Below are positions 11,631-22,762 of a stretch of DNA of 64,000 nucleotides, one piece after another (positions within the stretch are counted from its first letter, which is position 1; every line of letters begins with the position of its first letter). A program made the translations under genes and the position numbers. Source of the DNA: Cryptomeria japonica (Eukaryota; Streptophyta; Pinopsida; Cupressales; Cupressaceae); the NCBI RefSeq assembly GCF_030272615.1, contig NC_081410.1:121830640-121894639 (forward strand), in the 5' to 3' direction. The notes under the pieces were generated by a model, which made no database searches, was not told the origin of the DNA, and saw only the letters and a program-made list of their open reading frames with translations.

Positions 11631-12133
11631 GAAGAGACTTGGATTGCATAGGCAGGTAGAAGGGTTCTTAACAACTTACTTGTCACATCCTTCTCTTCAA
11701 TAGTTCCTCTTGCTCCTTTGATTTGATTTACAATCTCCTTTAGTCTTGTACTGTACTGGGTTATGTTCTCACCTTCATTCATCCTCATAGATTCAAGTTG
11801 TCCTCTTAAACTATCAACTTTTGCTCTTTGAACATGTTCATCTCCTCCATATACAGATATGAGCTTAGTCCACATTGCCTTTGCATCATTGCAACCTTCT
11901 AGATCATTAAACTCAGAATCGGTCAATGCAGATGTTATTTCAATCATTGCTTGAATATGTTCTTGCTTCGCCTTTATCTCTTCCATAGTCAATGGATAGG
12001 TGCTCAGTGCAACAAAATCATTCTCCAGATAGTATATAGCATATTCTCTAACTCCTGATAGATGTAGCTTCATCCTTTTCTATCATGTAGAGAAACTTGA
12101 CTTATTCAGCTTAGGTGCATCCCTCTTATACAT
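11617..12133 (-). pseudogene. Element B gag N-terminal part
   Basis: The ATG at 12133 opens the same gag as C ('MYKRDAPKLNKS'). Two adjacent stops, TGA and TAG, follow at about 12078-12084; the second is at the same codon as the TAG in C. From 12073 the reading is open through 'WTKLISVYGGDEH' to the deletion junction. The fused gag/RNase H reading stays in one frame across the junction but is closed by a TGA inside the filler. Confidence 0.82.
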
Positions 12134-12178
12134 CTTTGGATCTTTAACTCAAGTGCCTTTAAACTTTCCTTTCGGAGT

Positions 12179-12197
12179 CCAAAGCTCTGATACCAAT
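12179..12197 (-). other. Primer binding site of element B
   Basis: On the minus strand, AATTGGTATCAGAGCTTTGG follows the LTR end ACTATCA. It matches initiator methionine tRNA through TGGTATCAGAGC. Confidence 0.82.
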
Positions 12198-13728
12198 TGA
12201 TAGTTCTGATACTTAATATAAGTACAGATCCAATAGCCAATAAGATGAGAGGGGGGGGGTGAATCATACAAACTTAATCATCCATAAAAACATCAGATTC
12301 AACCTCAGTAACACATATATTAGTCATATAACCAAAAACTGTCAAACATGCAAACTCAAAAGCATATGAACAATATAAACCTCATAACACCAGATTTAAC
12401 ATGGAAACCCAAATAGGAAAAAACCACTGTGGGATTTTGGACCCACTAAGAAATATACTCTTCTAGAGTATGCTCGGTTAAAAGCAAATCCTGTTGAAGA
12501 TTACAAACACATTGCTAGATGTGACCCGATTAAGGGATTTCCCTCAGATCTGTTAGGATCTTCACTTTGTTAGAAGTGACCTTGTCAAAGGATTTCAAAC
12601 ACTCAATTAGAATGTCACCTTGTTAGAGGATTTACATATAAGACTGTTAAGTCCACTCGGTTAAGAGATTTCCTGTCACTTTCACAAAATAACAGTAATA
12701 CAATCTGTCTGCAACTTCACATCTAAAATGCTAAAGCAGATTCCTATTTGTTCAAAACAATCTAGACATAGAACTAATCTTGTCTATCTGTTGGGCATCA
12801 ATACTCTGTTATTCTAACAGGTCTTCAAGCTTATGTGCTTGGTAATCACTATGTAGCATCCCTGTGCATACACTTGCCCACATGCATTGTTTATCAACAG
12901 TTTCCTATTTATAAACAATCTTCTAATTGCTTAATCTCTTTGATCACATTTCCCATGATCAATCATAGCCATCAGATCCTCAATCTTGTCCTAGTTCATT
13001 ATATCTTTCGATCTGAAAATGTTTTACCCTGCCTTGGAACTTGCACATTCACCTTGGAACTTGTGTTAGGGTAATGCGGTTCAATCTGAGTTGTAGATCT
13101 TCTTGCCGACTTTCCATTGCCTTAGATTCATTAACAAACTTCATCCACGGCTTACCAATCATTGATCCACTCTAGCTCATCAGCATCATTCATTAAATAT
13201 CACATGTAAAAATTTAATGCATTCTTTTGTAGCTCGGTTTCAACTCGATGAATACTAAACTTCACTCGGTAGACATTCTGTCTTCATTAACCGACTACGA
13301 TAACCTTAGGGTTTACCGACTAGGTTCCTTAGGATTTACCGACTAGCTTCTTTGTCTGATAACATAGTATAGTATTAACCTTTACATTTTACAACATATG
13401 TATGATGTTAAAACAATCTAAAATATCAAGATCTCATCATTGTCTGACTCGGTAGAGTTGCCCATCGAATAACTTATCCCCTTATTCATCATATTCTTTC
13501 CTGTGTCTTTACCGACTTCTTTATAATCTTCATATCATACTTCTCAAGAAATGGCAACATCATACTGAATTAGAAAATTAATTTCTTGACATAAATGACA
13601 AAATAATAATATCAAGATAGTAAAACATCTTTAATCAGTTATGTCCATAATCATCAACAACCTTCTCAATATCCTTATTGAAATGTCAACAATCTTTCAT
13701 TGTCTGTTATAATGTAATATTGCCAACA
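12198..13728 (-). repeat. 5' LTR of element B (right copy)
   Basis: This is 1531 bp and matches the LTRs of element C in reverse orientation. It keeps a run of nine G at 12251-12259 and the short inverted repeat ACTTA-TAT-TAAGT beside the PBS-side end. It also keeps the TATA-bearing part that the partner has lost ('tatttataaac' at about 12905). Confidence 0.85.
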
Positions 13729-13733
13729 ATTTC
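13729..13733. repeat. Target-site duplication of element B, right copy
   Basis: ATTTC, identical to 8923-8927. Confidence 0.88.
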
Positions 13734-14197
13734 ATGGCGGCTGATAACCCATCACGCGTTATCACCGTTTGACAAACTTCGCACATTCCCGAGGTAGATA
13801 GGAATAGTCTTCTTCATGCAAGATCCTTGACGCGCACAGAGCTTACGTGGCAACACAATCTGTTCTCCGTTATACTGTTAACTCATCACACAAAGATCAC
13901 CGATTGAGTCACACAGGCTTGAGGTACTCCAACCAGAAATCCTGAAGTGGAAACTACCTACCAACCAGTAGTCACATAATGCTTCCATGTGTCAGTTCCC
14001 ATAACTACATGCCAGTTCATCTTGAACAAATATGCCGCTTCACTTTGGCATATATACCGGTTCATACATATGCCAGTTCTCTCTTCTCACCTATCACTCA
14101 CCTATCACATGTGCTGGTTCACATCATGTCACATATTGACATCAATGACAACATACAATATCATTATGTCTTCATGCCGGTTCACATAATGCCAACA
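13734..14197 (-). repeat. 5' LTR of element A, distal part
   Basis: The LTR resumes after element B and matches 2944-3408, ending ATGCCAACA at 14197. The open reading across it is only a by-product of the LTR sequence. Confidence 0.88.
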
Positions 14198-14202
14198 TGA
14201 TC
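14198..14202. repeat. Target-site duplication of element A, right copy
   Basis: TGATC, identical to 1783-1787. Confidence 0.85.
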
Positions 14203-14809
14203 TAGTGTGTGTGGTGAATGCGATCACTGAAGAATATATTTACATTTTACAATTACATCAACATATGATAAATCTGATGTTATGGTTAATGTGTATGATG
14301 GTTTCTCTTGTCCTAATATTGGATCTATTACTCTCCCCATTGGGGTTGGTACTAAGTGCTTAGATGTGATTTTTGCTATCAGTCCTACATTGGATCAATT
14401 TTATGAGAATTTGGGACATCCATGGCTCTCTTCCATGAAAGCCATCCTTTCTACTATTCATAAACATCTAAAATTTTCTCATAATGGCACTATCATAATA
14501 ATTAATCATAGCATATATCAACCCATGGCAAGGCATGGAAATTTCATTCTCGATTATTGTTGGCCTAAAAAACTTGAATCTTTTAAGCCTCGAAGTGATG
14601 CCCTTTTTCTATCTTATCAGAAGTGGAAAAATGAGATGATATCATCTTTGACTAAGCCTAGAGACCCTATACCTATTCTTCCTCCTTGTGATGGATCCAG
14701 TATCCTTCACACACCTTTTATTCCTCCTATATATGTTGCAATCAAAGATTACTTTAGTGGTGAATATTCGCCAATGGTGAATTTTTCACGTCCGCGACCT
14801 AGGAAATAG
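14203..14809 (+). pseudogene. Ty3/gypsy protease relic of the host element, right part
   Basis: This continues the gag-protease reading broken at 1787. The joined start reads 'VLID' then 'VVNAITEEY', where an active enzyme would have Asp-Thr/Ser-Gly; the Gly is gone. The flap and C-terminal block 'LGHPWLSSMKAI.ST.H..LKF.H.G' (14415-14500) is the plant Ty3/gypsy protease signature and aligns with 'LGRPWIHAMQVVPST' of element E. A frame change lies between 14240 and 14280. The protein ends at a stop at 14807 with a Pro/Arg-rich tail, and no RT follows. Confidence 0.75.
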
Positions 14810-14825
14810 CGAATATTTTGTACCG

Positions 14826-14839
14826 ACTAGGGGTGGCCA
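14826..14839 (+). other. Probable polypurine tract of the host Ty3/gypsy element
   Basis: ACTAGGGGTGGCCA lies just before a TG that starts an LTR-like block. It is only 17 bp after the protease stop, so no RT/integrase gene separates them. Confidence 0.5.
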
Positions 14840-15386
14840 TGTCGTGAGAACATATCAATTTCCATTGAAGTCACGGCCCGATCGCCATATGTTTTATGTA
14901 ATTAAATATTTCTATGCGATGATTTTGCCAATAAAATATATGGTGGACACACGGTAAATTTAATTATTTCACCTACACTCTCTGAGGGTGCCTTAATAGA
15001 TGACCTTAATTTGCCTGTAGGCATGTGAAGATTTGTTAGCTAGGGGGACCCAATTCGCATGACATTTTGCCGACGTGTGTCTCCATTCACCCCAACTTTT
15101 GCCAACTATATTGTATCTGCCAATTATTTGGACGACCTATAATCGCCTCGAAAATTACATAAGTAGTATTTGGATGACCTATAATCACCTCGAAAATTAC
15201 ATAAGTCATGTTATAGTTACGCGAGATTCGCCAAATATTTGTATACCATAGAATTCATCATATAAGGATTGGTATAAATACATGCAAAGATCAGATCTAT
15301 CTCAACACAATCTGGTGGGTTCTAGGCTCTGAATTATGATCAATAGCGAAGTTTTAGAGCAAGGAAAATCATTGTTGTTGACTGCA
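14840..15386 (+). repeat. Probable LTR of the host Ty3/gypsy element
   Basis: The 547-bp block starts TGTCGTGAG and ends ACTGCA. It has a TATAAATA box at 15273-15280, about 110 bp before its end, as in compact LTRs. A 41-bp segment ('tttggaygacctataatc') is repeated at about 15128-15165 and 15168-15206. It is followed by a PBS-like sequence. No second LTR copy is visible in the window, so the borders rest on context only. Confidence 0.55.
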
Positions 15387-15404
15387 TTGGCGACTGCTAG
15401 TGAC
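15387..15404 (+). other. PBS-like sequence after the LTR
   Basis: TTGGCGACTGCTAGTGAC resembles the TTGGCGACTCTGCTGGGG-type PBS seen in plant Ty3/gypsy elements. A PBS after an LTR that already has a PPT before it implies either a tandem LTR-interior-LTR-interior array or two adjacent elements. Confidence 0.45.
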
Positions 15405-15517
15405 CTAAAGCCTAAAGGTGAGCGATCATATTTTTGAAGTGGTATATTATACATTATAGTCTATTATTGCTTCTTCAACAAATTGATATTTTTTTGGCAG
15501 CCTTTATTTCATTGGAG

Positions 15518-17624
15518 ATGTCGAACAGGAAGAAGGGTAGGAAACCTAAATGTGGGGAAGGCCAAGAGAGGCCAACAAAAAGCAAAACATTGTCTTCGTA
15601 CTTTGGCATTGGAAAATATTGTGGTAAAAATCAGGAAGTTACATCATCACAAGTATAAGTACAAAATTTTCCACCTACACCGCATGTTGAAGACGATGAC
15701 GAACTTGATATCCCAGATCAGGATGATCTTGAAGAAGATTATCTGGTAGATACCCAAGCTAGCTAGAATGATATAATTGACTTGGGTGATAATGCCATTG
15801 ATGATAATGCATGGAAGGGGAAAAGAAAAGCCATATCAAAAAAGGGTGAACCACAATCAAAAAACGATCGAGAGTGGGATATGTTAGTGAGAAATTTTCA
15901 AATTAATTGGGCATCAAAGTACCCATTCATTGAACCAGTGGAGAATCCAATTGAAGGCGAGCCTCCAATAAAATGAAGGTGTAAGATTTGCACTTGGAAA
16001 CATAACAAGGAAATTAGGTTGCAGCTAAAATTTGACACAATAAAAAAGCATATGAGTAAAGTTTATGAAAAACAAATGATAGACGAGGTTGAAAAATCAA
16101 TGATAAGATGGAAAACAAAGGAGGAATGTAAGCATGTGAGGAATGCCGAAGAGTATTATTTTCATGAGAAAATGTAGACGAAGCTTGTTGAAGTTAAAGG
16201 TTCTATTGAAGCTATTTTTGGAAAAGCAATGCAAATAGAACAACTGTGAAAAGTTGTTCAGTTAAGCATTGTTTTTTATATTTTGACCAGAGGGCGTGCT
16301 ATGACAGATTTCCCATCAATTAGTGGTTTATTACACTTTTGGAAAGTTCCTAACTATCCTAATAGACACTGGGCAATAAACAGTGGATGGGAATGGGCAA
16401 GTTGTCTTGCTAAGGTTGAAAAAGAAGATGTAAAGGAAAAAATAAGAGAGTCAAACTTTATTGCATTTTCTTTAGACGAAGTTACAGCAGTAGACAATAC
16501 TTCATGGGTATGCATGCATGTTTATATAGTAGAGAATCATACCCGCCAACCTCATCTACTATTTGTTGCTAAAATGAAGGAGAGTGCGATAGCGAAAAAT
16601 TTATTTCAACTAGTAAAGAGAAGTTTAATTGAATATAGAGGTATGGATGACATGACGGTAGCCAAAAAATTGGTTTGTGTTGGAACAGATGGAGCTTCAG
16701 TAATGCAAGGTCACAGGAACTGTCTTTGTACAAAGATTGAAACTTCATTTGCACCGTACATTATTGCAATTCACTACATAGCTCACATAATGAATCTAGC
16801 TTTTGGAATTGTGAGCAAGTTTGCTTCGGTTAAAAAAATTAAAATTTTAATCACAGAGCTCTACTCACACTTCTGTCGAAGTCCCAAGCGATTTATGGAA
16901 TTTCAACACTTTGTTGATGGAATAACTGATGGGAACAAGCTTCTCAAGGATAATGATACCAGATGGATCTCTTTTGATGGTCCAGCGCATCGAGTATTTT
17001 CAGACTATCCATCCTTGATTGGACTATTTCACACAACTCGCGACAAATCAGATCAACCAAAATTTCCTAAACTTCTTCGTAGGTTAAGTAATTTAGAGAC
17101 ACTCTTAACTTTAGCAGCTCTTATGCCCATGCTATAGGAAATGAGGAATATTATGAAGGCTACCCAAAAAAGAGCTCTATATATTATATAATATGCTACG
17201 TTGCATAAGATGACATGCATGACCCTCGACAATCTCTATCAAAATCAACCAACACTATCTAATGAAAAATTTGTTAAGTGGCGGACACTCACAGATTTGA
17301 ACAATCCTGATAACTTTTTACAAATTGGTGCATATGGGGAGGTATGTGCCAATGTACAGGGATTTGAGATACCAATGAACTTCTATGCCATGGTTGACCC
17401 CGAGGAACCAGGAAAGTGCCCCAAGAAGCAACTAGCAAGAGTTACAAGGGAAGATTTCGACAAGATTGTTGAGTCTGTAACTGCTTCTGTGAAGAAAATT
17501 GCATATGATCTTTCCTCACAAATTACAAGCAGATTCCCTCTTGACAACCTTCTCGAAGCCATGTCTATTGTGTTTCCTCATTATTGGAGCCTCAACATTG
17601 TATTTGATTTTCAAAGTAAGCTAC
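15518..17624 (+). pseudogene. hAT-family transposase relic, N-terminal and catalytic part
   Basis: The ATG at 15518 opens a basic N-terminus. A BED-like zinc finger follows (about 15979-16060, 'CKIC' then spaced His). The hAT catalytic region (16283-17137) has 'FSLDEVTAVDNTSW' (first Asp), 'VGTDGASVMQG' (second Asp), 'IHYIAHIMNLAF' (an H.AHRMNLAF-like block) and 'DTRWIS'. More sequence runs to 17624, where element C enters. Every readable piece lies in the same frame; the only breaks are seven stops (about 15656, 15763, 15974, 16176, 16247, 17135, 17189). Transposases of this group cut and paste DNA and make 8-bp duplications. Terminal inverted repeats were not found. Confidence 0.85.
17620..17624. 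repeat. Target-site duplication of element C, left copy
   Basis: GCTAC here pairs with GCTAT at 25361-25365, four of five bases identical. The one difference is a C/T transition. Joining the flanks across one copy keeps the hAT reading frame. Confidence 0.75.
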
Positions 17625-18442
17625 TGTTGGAAATATTGCATTATAACAGACAATGAAAGATTGTTGGCATTTCATAAGGATATTGAGAAGGTTGTTGATG
17701 ATTATGGATTCAACTGATTAAAGATGTTTACTGTCTTGATATTATTATTTTGTCATTGATGTCAAGAAATTGATTTTCTAATTCAGTATGATGTTGCCAT
17801 ATCTTGAGAAGTATGATTTAAAGAATATAAAGATGTCTGTAAAAGAGACAAGAAAGAATATGATGAATAAGGGGATGAATAAGGTATTCAATGGGAAACT
17901 ACTACCGAGTCAGACAATGATGAGATCATGATGTTTAGATTGTTTTAACATCATACATATGTTGTAAATTGTAAAGGTCAATACTATACTATGTTACCAA
18001 GCAAAGAACCTAGTCGGTAAACCCTAAGGTTATCGCTATCCGTTAATGAAGGTGGAATGTCTACCGAGTGAAGTTTAGTATTCACCGAGTTATAACCAAG
18101 TTCCTACCGAGTTGTAACCGAGCTATAATAGAATGCATTAAATGTTTGCATGCATTATTTAATGAAGGAAGCTGATGAGCTGGAACTGATTAAATGATTG
18201 GTGAGCCGTGGATGAAGTTTGTTAATGAATCTAAGGCAATGGAAAGTCGGCATGAAGATCTACAGTGCATATTGAACTGCAATACCCTGACACAAGTTCC
18301 AAGAAATGTTTGCAAGTTCAAAGGTGGGGTAAAACATTTTCAGATTGAAAGATGTATTGAACCTGGACAAGATTGAAGATCCGATGGCTATGGTTGATCA
18401 TGGGAAATGTGATCAAGGAGATTAAGCGGTCATCTAATTGTT

Positions 18443-18450
18443 TATAAATA
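18443..18450 (+). promoter_or_regulatory. TATA box in the 5' LTR of C
   Basis: TATAAATA lies in a conserved setting; the same box is in the 3' LTR at 24654-24661. It would set the U3/R border, with transcription starting roughly 30 bp downstream. Confidence 0.65.
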
Positions 18451-19097
18451 GGAAATTGTTGATAAACAATGTATGCGGGCAAGTGTATGCATGGGGATGC
18501 TACATAGTGATTACCGAGCACAGAAGCTTGAGGACTTGTTTGAATAACAGAGTATAGAAGCCTAGTAGATAGACAAGATTAGTTCTATGTCTAGATTGTA
18601 TTGAACAAATAGGAATCTGCTTTAGCATTTTAGATGTGAAGTTGCAGATAGAGTTTTATTACTGTTATTTTGAGAAAGTGACAGAAAATCTCTTAACCGA
18701 GTGGACTTAACAGTCTTATTTGTAAAACCCTCTAGCAAGGTGACATTTCGATTGAGTGTTTGAAATCCTTTAACAAGGTCACTTCTACCAAGGTTAAGAT
18801 CCTAACAGATCTGAGGGAAATCCCTTAACTGGGTCACATCTAGCAATGTGTTTGTAATCTTTAACAAGATTTGCTTTTAACCGAGCATACTCTAGAAGAG
18901 TATATTTCTTAGTGGGTCTAAAATCCCACAGTGGTTTTTCCCTATTTGAGTTTCCACATTAAATCTGGTGTTACGAGGTTTATGATGTTTATATGCTTTT
19001 GAGTTTGCATGTTTGACAATTTTGGTTATATTACTGATATATATGTTACTGAGGTTGAATTTGATGTTTTTATGGATGATTAAGTTTGTATGATTCA

Positions 19098-19121
19098 CCC
19101 CCCCCCCCCCCCCCCCCCCCC
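19098..19121 (+). repeat. Poly-C tract in the 5' LTR of C
   Basis: There are 24 C in a row, against nine at the equivalent place in the 3' LTR (25299-25307) and nine in element B. The flanks 'gattca' and 'tctcatcttgttgg' are conserved, so the run itself changed length. Confidence 0.9.
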
Positions 19122-19177
19122 GTCTCATCTTGTTGGCTATTGGATCTGTACTTATATTAAGTATCAGAACTATCAAT

Positions 19178-19190
19178 TGCTATCAGAGCT
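19178..19190 (+). other. Primer binding site of element C
   Basis: TTGCTATCAGAGC differs from the canonical TTGGTATCAGAGC by one base (G to C). Initiator methionine tRNA is the expected primer. Element B has the canonical base, so this copy carries a later change. Confidence 0.8.
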
Positions 19191-19240
19191 TTGGACTTCG
19201 AAATGAAAAATTTAAAGGCACTTGAGTTAAAGATCCAAAG

Positions 19241-20230
19241 ATGTATAAGAGGGATGCACCAAAGCTAAACAAGTCAAGTTTCTCTACATGGTAGAAAAGG
19301 ATGAAGCTACATCTATCAGGAGTTGGAGAATATGATGTATACTATCTGGAGAATGATTTTGTTACACTGAGCACCTATCCATTGACTATGGAAGAGATAA
19401 AGGCAAAGAAAGAACATATTCAAGCAATGATTGAAATAACATCTGCATTGACCGATTCAAAGTTTAATGACCTAGAAGGCTGCAATGATGCAAAGGCAAT
19501 GTGGGATAAGATCATATCAGTATATGAAGGAGATGAACATGTTCAAAGAGAAAAAGTAGATAGTCTAAGAGGACAACTTGAAACTATGAGGATGAATGAA
19601 AGTGAGAACATAACTCAGTACAGTACAAGACTAAAGGAGGTTGTCAATCAAATCAAAGGAGCAGGTGGAACTATTGAAGAAAAGGATATAACAAGTAAGT
19701 TGTTGAGAACCCTTCTACCATCTTATGCAATCCGAGTATCTGCAATCAATGAATTGAGGTCTGTACCTAATATGTCGGTTTCTTTAGATGCTACTATTGG
19801 TAAGCTACATGCATTTGAGCTAAGTAATTTTGATAACAGTGGATCTTCGGTAAATAAAGTTGAATCAGCATTTAGTTCTTTTCATCTTGATGAATCTAAT
19901 GATTACAATGAAAGAAAGTATAAGTACTCTGAAGGAGATCACAATGGAGCAAGTGAAAGATTTCATAAGAACATGGAAGAAGTACACAAACTATATGAGG
20001 AAATCAGAAAGCAAGAGGAGTTTGAAGTACTACTAGCCAAAAGGTTACTGAGAGGCAAAGGTAAGTATAATGGGAAACTACCTTTGAAATGTTTCAATTG
20101 TGATAAAATAGGACATATGGCTTCTAACTATCCTGACAAATATTTTACTGAAAAGATAGATTACCGAGATAATAGACAGAAAGATAATCATTATAGAGGA
20201 CACCGAGACTTCAGAAGAAGAGATAAAAAG
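19241..20230 (+). pseudogene. Element C gag with zinc knuckle
   Basis: The ATG at 19241 opens 'MYKRDAPKLNKSSFSTW' and then meets TAG at 19292. The reading continues in frame through a UBN2-type gag core ('MWDKIISVYEGDEH', 'KLLRTLLPSYAIR') to a CX2CX4HX4 knuckle near 20090-20125, 'CFNCDKIGHMASNY', where the last Cys is Tyr. A coiled, Glu/Lys-rich stretch precedes the knuckle (19960-20040). Gag packages the RNA. The lost Cys would impair zinc binding. Confidence 0.85.
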
Positions 20231-21814
20231 ACATGCTTAATAGCTGATGAGGAATCCAATGATGATAAATCAGATGAGACTGATATAGAGGAAGTAGTTT
20301 ATGTGGCTATCAAAGATGGATCAGATGAAGAAAGGTATGAAGAAAAAGCCCTAATATCTCACATAAACACTAATGATTCTTGGATTATGGATAGTGGATG
20401 CTCACATCATATGACAGGAGATAAACACAAGTTTGTTATATTAGAAGATTATGAGGGAGGCTATGTTAAATTTGGTAATGATGCACCATGTCTGGTAAAA
20501 GGTAAAGGATCTATAACACTTCTTGACAATGCAAGATGCAATGATGTTTATTGGGTTGAAGGTTTGAAATACAATTTGTTAAGTGTAGTACAACTAAACA
20601 ACATAGGTTACTGAATAGAATTTCAGAAAGGAATTGTCAAAGTTCATGACAAGAATGGAAAGTTAGCTACTACCGGGACACAAACAAAAGGTAACACATT
20701 TCACCTTGACTCAACTCGTAACAAGTGTTTGTATGCAAAGATAGATGATACCTGGTTATGGCATAAAAGGTTTTGTCATGTCAATTTTGATAATCTGATC
20801 AAAATAAGCAAGAAGCACTAAGTAAGAGGTCTACCGAGTCTTGAAAAACCTGAGAATGCTATGTGTCGAGGATGCCAGATGGGTAAGATGACAAGATCAA
20901 GCTTTACAAGTAAGTCTTACACTTCTAAGGGAATTTTAGATCTAGTGCATACTAATCTTTGTGGTCCTATGAAAGTTCAAAGTTATTATGGTGACAAATA
21001 TTTCATATTATTTGTGGATGACTATTCAAGGATGATGTCAGTAATGTTTTTAAAAGATAAATCAGAAGATTTTCAAATGTTTAAATGGTACAAGGAAACA
21101 GTTGAAAATGAAACAGGAAGACAACTGAAATGTCTTAGATAAAATAGAGGAGGAGAGTTCACATTTGATGAGTTCAACTTATTCTGCAATGATCATGGTA
21201 TTAAAAGACAAGTCTCTACATCGAGAACTCCACAACATAATGGAATAGCTGAGAGAAGAAACATATCTATTGTGGATTGTGCTAGAACACTGATGATTGA
21301 AAATAAGGTGCCACAAACATTTTGGAGAGAAGCAATAAGCACAACAATTTACACCTTGAACCGAGTTCAATTAAAGAAAGGTACTTTGAAGACACCATAT
21401 GAAATCTGGTATGATAAGAAACCTAATGTAAGTTATTTTAAAATCTTTGGAAGTAGATGCTATGTTCACAAAGATGATAGAAATGGCAAGTTTGATTAGA
21501 AAAGTGAAGAAGGAACATTTCTAGGTTATTCTTCTAGATGCAAAGCATTTAAATGTCTGATCAAATCATCTGACAAAATAGTAGAAAGTGCAAATGTGAA
21601 AATTGATGAATTTGCAGAAAGAAATGATGAAGGAAATTCCAAGGAACCAGAAGACTATGATGAATTTGTCTATGTTCAACCGAGAAGTCTTACCAAGAAG
21701 ATTGTTGAAGAAAATGAAGAGAATATCCAGTTACCGAGTGATGAAGAAGATCATACAGAGCCTACCAAGCTTGTATTAGCCAAGTATGTTAGAAGACATC
21801 ATGCACCAAGTTAG
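20231..21814 (+). pseudogene. Element C protease and integrase
   Basis: The protease has 'WIMDSGCSHHMTG' near 20380-20420, with Asp-Ser-Gly intact. After stops at 20612 and 20819 the pre-integrase zinc region ends 'CRGCQMGK' (about 20866), followed by the integrase core: first Asp in 'HTNLCGP' is replaced by Asn (D to N) near 20950, the second-Asp block near 21140 is damaged beside a stop, and 'GIAERRN' near 21245 keeps the Glu. Further stops lie at 21497 and 21812. The integrase is therefore dead both by stops and by the Asn. Confidence 0.85.
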
Positions 21815-21838
21815 ATTATAGGAGATAAGGATGATCCA

Positions 21839-22759
21839 GTGATGACAAGGAACAAATTGAGACAGAACACATGTTTGATATCTGAATTTGAACTGAGAAT
21901 AGTAAAAGAGGCATTTAACAGTGAAGATTGGATAAATGCTATGATAGAAGAGATTGATCAAATCAAGAAGAATGACACATGGACACTAATCCCAAGACCA
22001 AAGAACAAAAATGTAATCGGTACAAAGTGGATTTTCAGAAACAAGCTAAATGAAAAAGGAGAGGTCATTCGAAACAAAGCAAGACTAGTTTGCAAAGGTT
22101 ATGCTCAAGAAGAAGGAATTGATTATGGTGAAACTTTTGCACCTGTTGCTAGACTTGAAGGAGTAAGAACATTGTTGGCCTATGCTGCTTTCAAAAATTT
22201 CAAGGTATATCAAATGGATGTCAAATCTGCATTTCTGAATGGAATATTAGAAGAAGAAGTTTTTATTGAACAACCTGAAGGATTTATTGAAGACAATAAT
22301 AAAGATCAAGTATGTAAATTGAACAAAGCTTTATATGGTTTAAAACAAGCACCTAGAGCATGGTATGAAAGATTGCACTCTTATTTGATTAAGATTGGTT
22401 TTATAAGGACAAGTGAGAACAACAACATGTACATGAAGAATGATGAAAATGGAATACTGATCTCAGCCATATTTGTTGATGATATTATATTTTGTGGAAA
22501 TGACTCTTTATGCAAGAACTTTGGAAATGAAATGAGCAAAGAATTTGAGATATCATTAATTGGCGAGATAAAGTATTTTATAAGTTTACAGATACTGCAA
22601 ATGAAAAATGAGATTTTCATTACTCAATTGAAGTACATAAAGGAAATCTTGAAGAAATTTGGAATGTTGGATTCAAAACCAGTAAGTACTCCTATGACTA
22701 CCAATTGTAAATTATCAAAGAATGATGAATCTGCATCTGTTGATGAGACAATTTACTGA
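21839..22759 (+). pseudogene. Element C reverse transcriptase
   Basis: The longest intact part of C is 307 codons of copia RT. It has '[10 protein letters not shown]', 'GTKWIF', '[20 protein letters not shown]', '[12 protein letters not shown]' and the active site 'FVDDIIF' with both Asp present (about 22465-22485). It ends at the TGA in 'IY*SMIGK', where the related element A has Arg (CGA-like), so the stop is a probable CpG deamination. This piece could still fold, but no complete polyprotein can be made. Confidence 0.9.
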
Positions 22760-22762
22760 TCC

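Larger units (their letters stand above)
8928..13728 (-). mobile_element. Ty1/copia element B (C family), internally deleted
   Basis: Two LTRs (8928-10364 and 12198-13728) flank only 1833 bp of interior, against 4650 bp in the related element C. PBS, gag start, RNase H and PPT are present, but protease, integrase and most of RT are missing. The TSD ATTTC is exact. It sits inside the LTR of A, so it is younger than A. It can only have moved with proteins from another copy, unless the deletion came later. Confidence 0.9.
1788..14197 (-). mobile_element. Ty1/copia element A, nested in Ty3/gypsy and itself entered by element B
   Basis: This is a complete LTR retrotransposon read on the minus strand: 5' LTR on the right (7774-8927 plus 13734-14197), PBS at 7758-7773, gag-pol from 7704 down to 3635, PPT at 3409-3420 and 3' LTR at 1788-3408. 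The domain order protease, integrase, RT, RNase H is diagnostic of Ty1/copia. The TSD TGATC is exact. Without B and one copy of B's TSD the element is about 7.6 kb. The coding region has stops, two frame changes and a mutated RT active site, so it is not autonomous now. Confidence 0.9.
17625..19175 (+). repeat. 5' LTR of element C
   Basis: This 1551-bp LTR starts TGTTGGAAAT and ends ACTATCA. Features in order: TATAAATA at 18443-18450, an array of AAATCCYTTAAC-type motifs at 18680-18880, a run of 24 C at 19098-19121 and the inverted repeat TACTTA-TAT-TAAGTA near 19150-19164. Its partner is 23826-25360. About half of the length difference comes from the C run. Confidence 0.9.

Noticed and set aside
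13979-14200. Overlapping small ORFs in several frames near the end of LTR A (also 3190-3480).
   Set aside because: Same LTR sequence in two places; reading is open only because of composition, and it ends at the LTR border.
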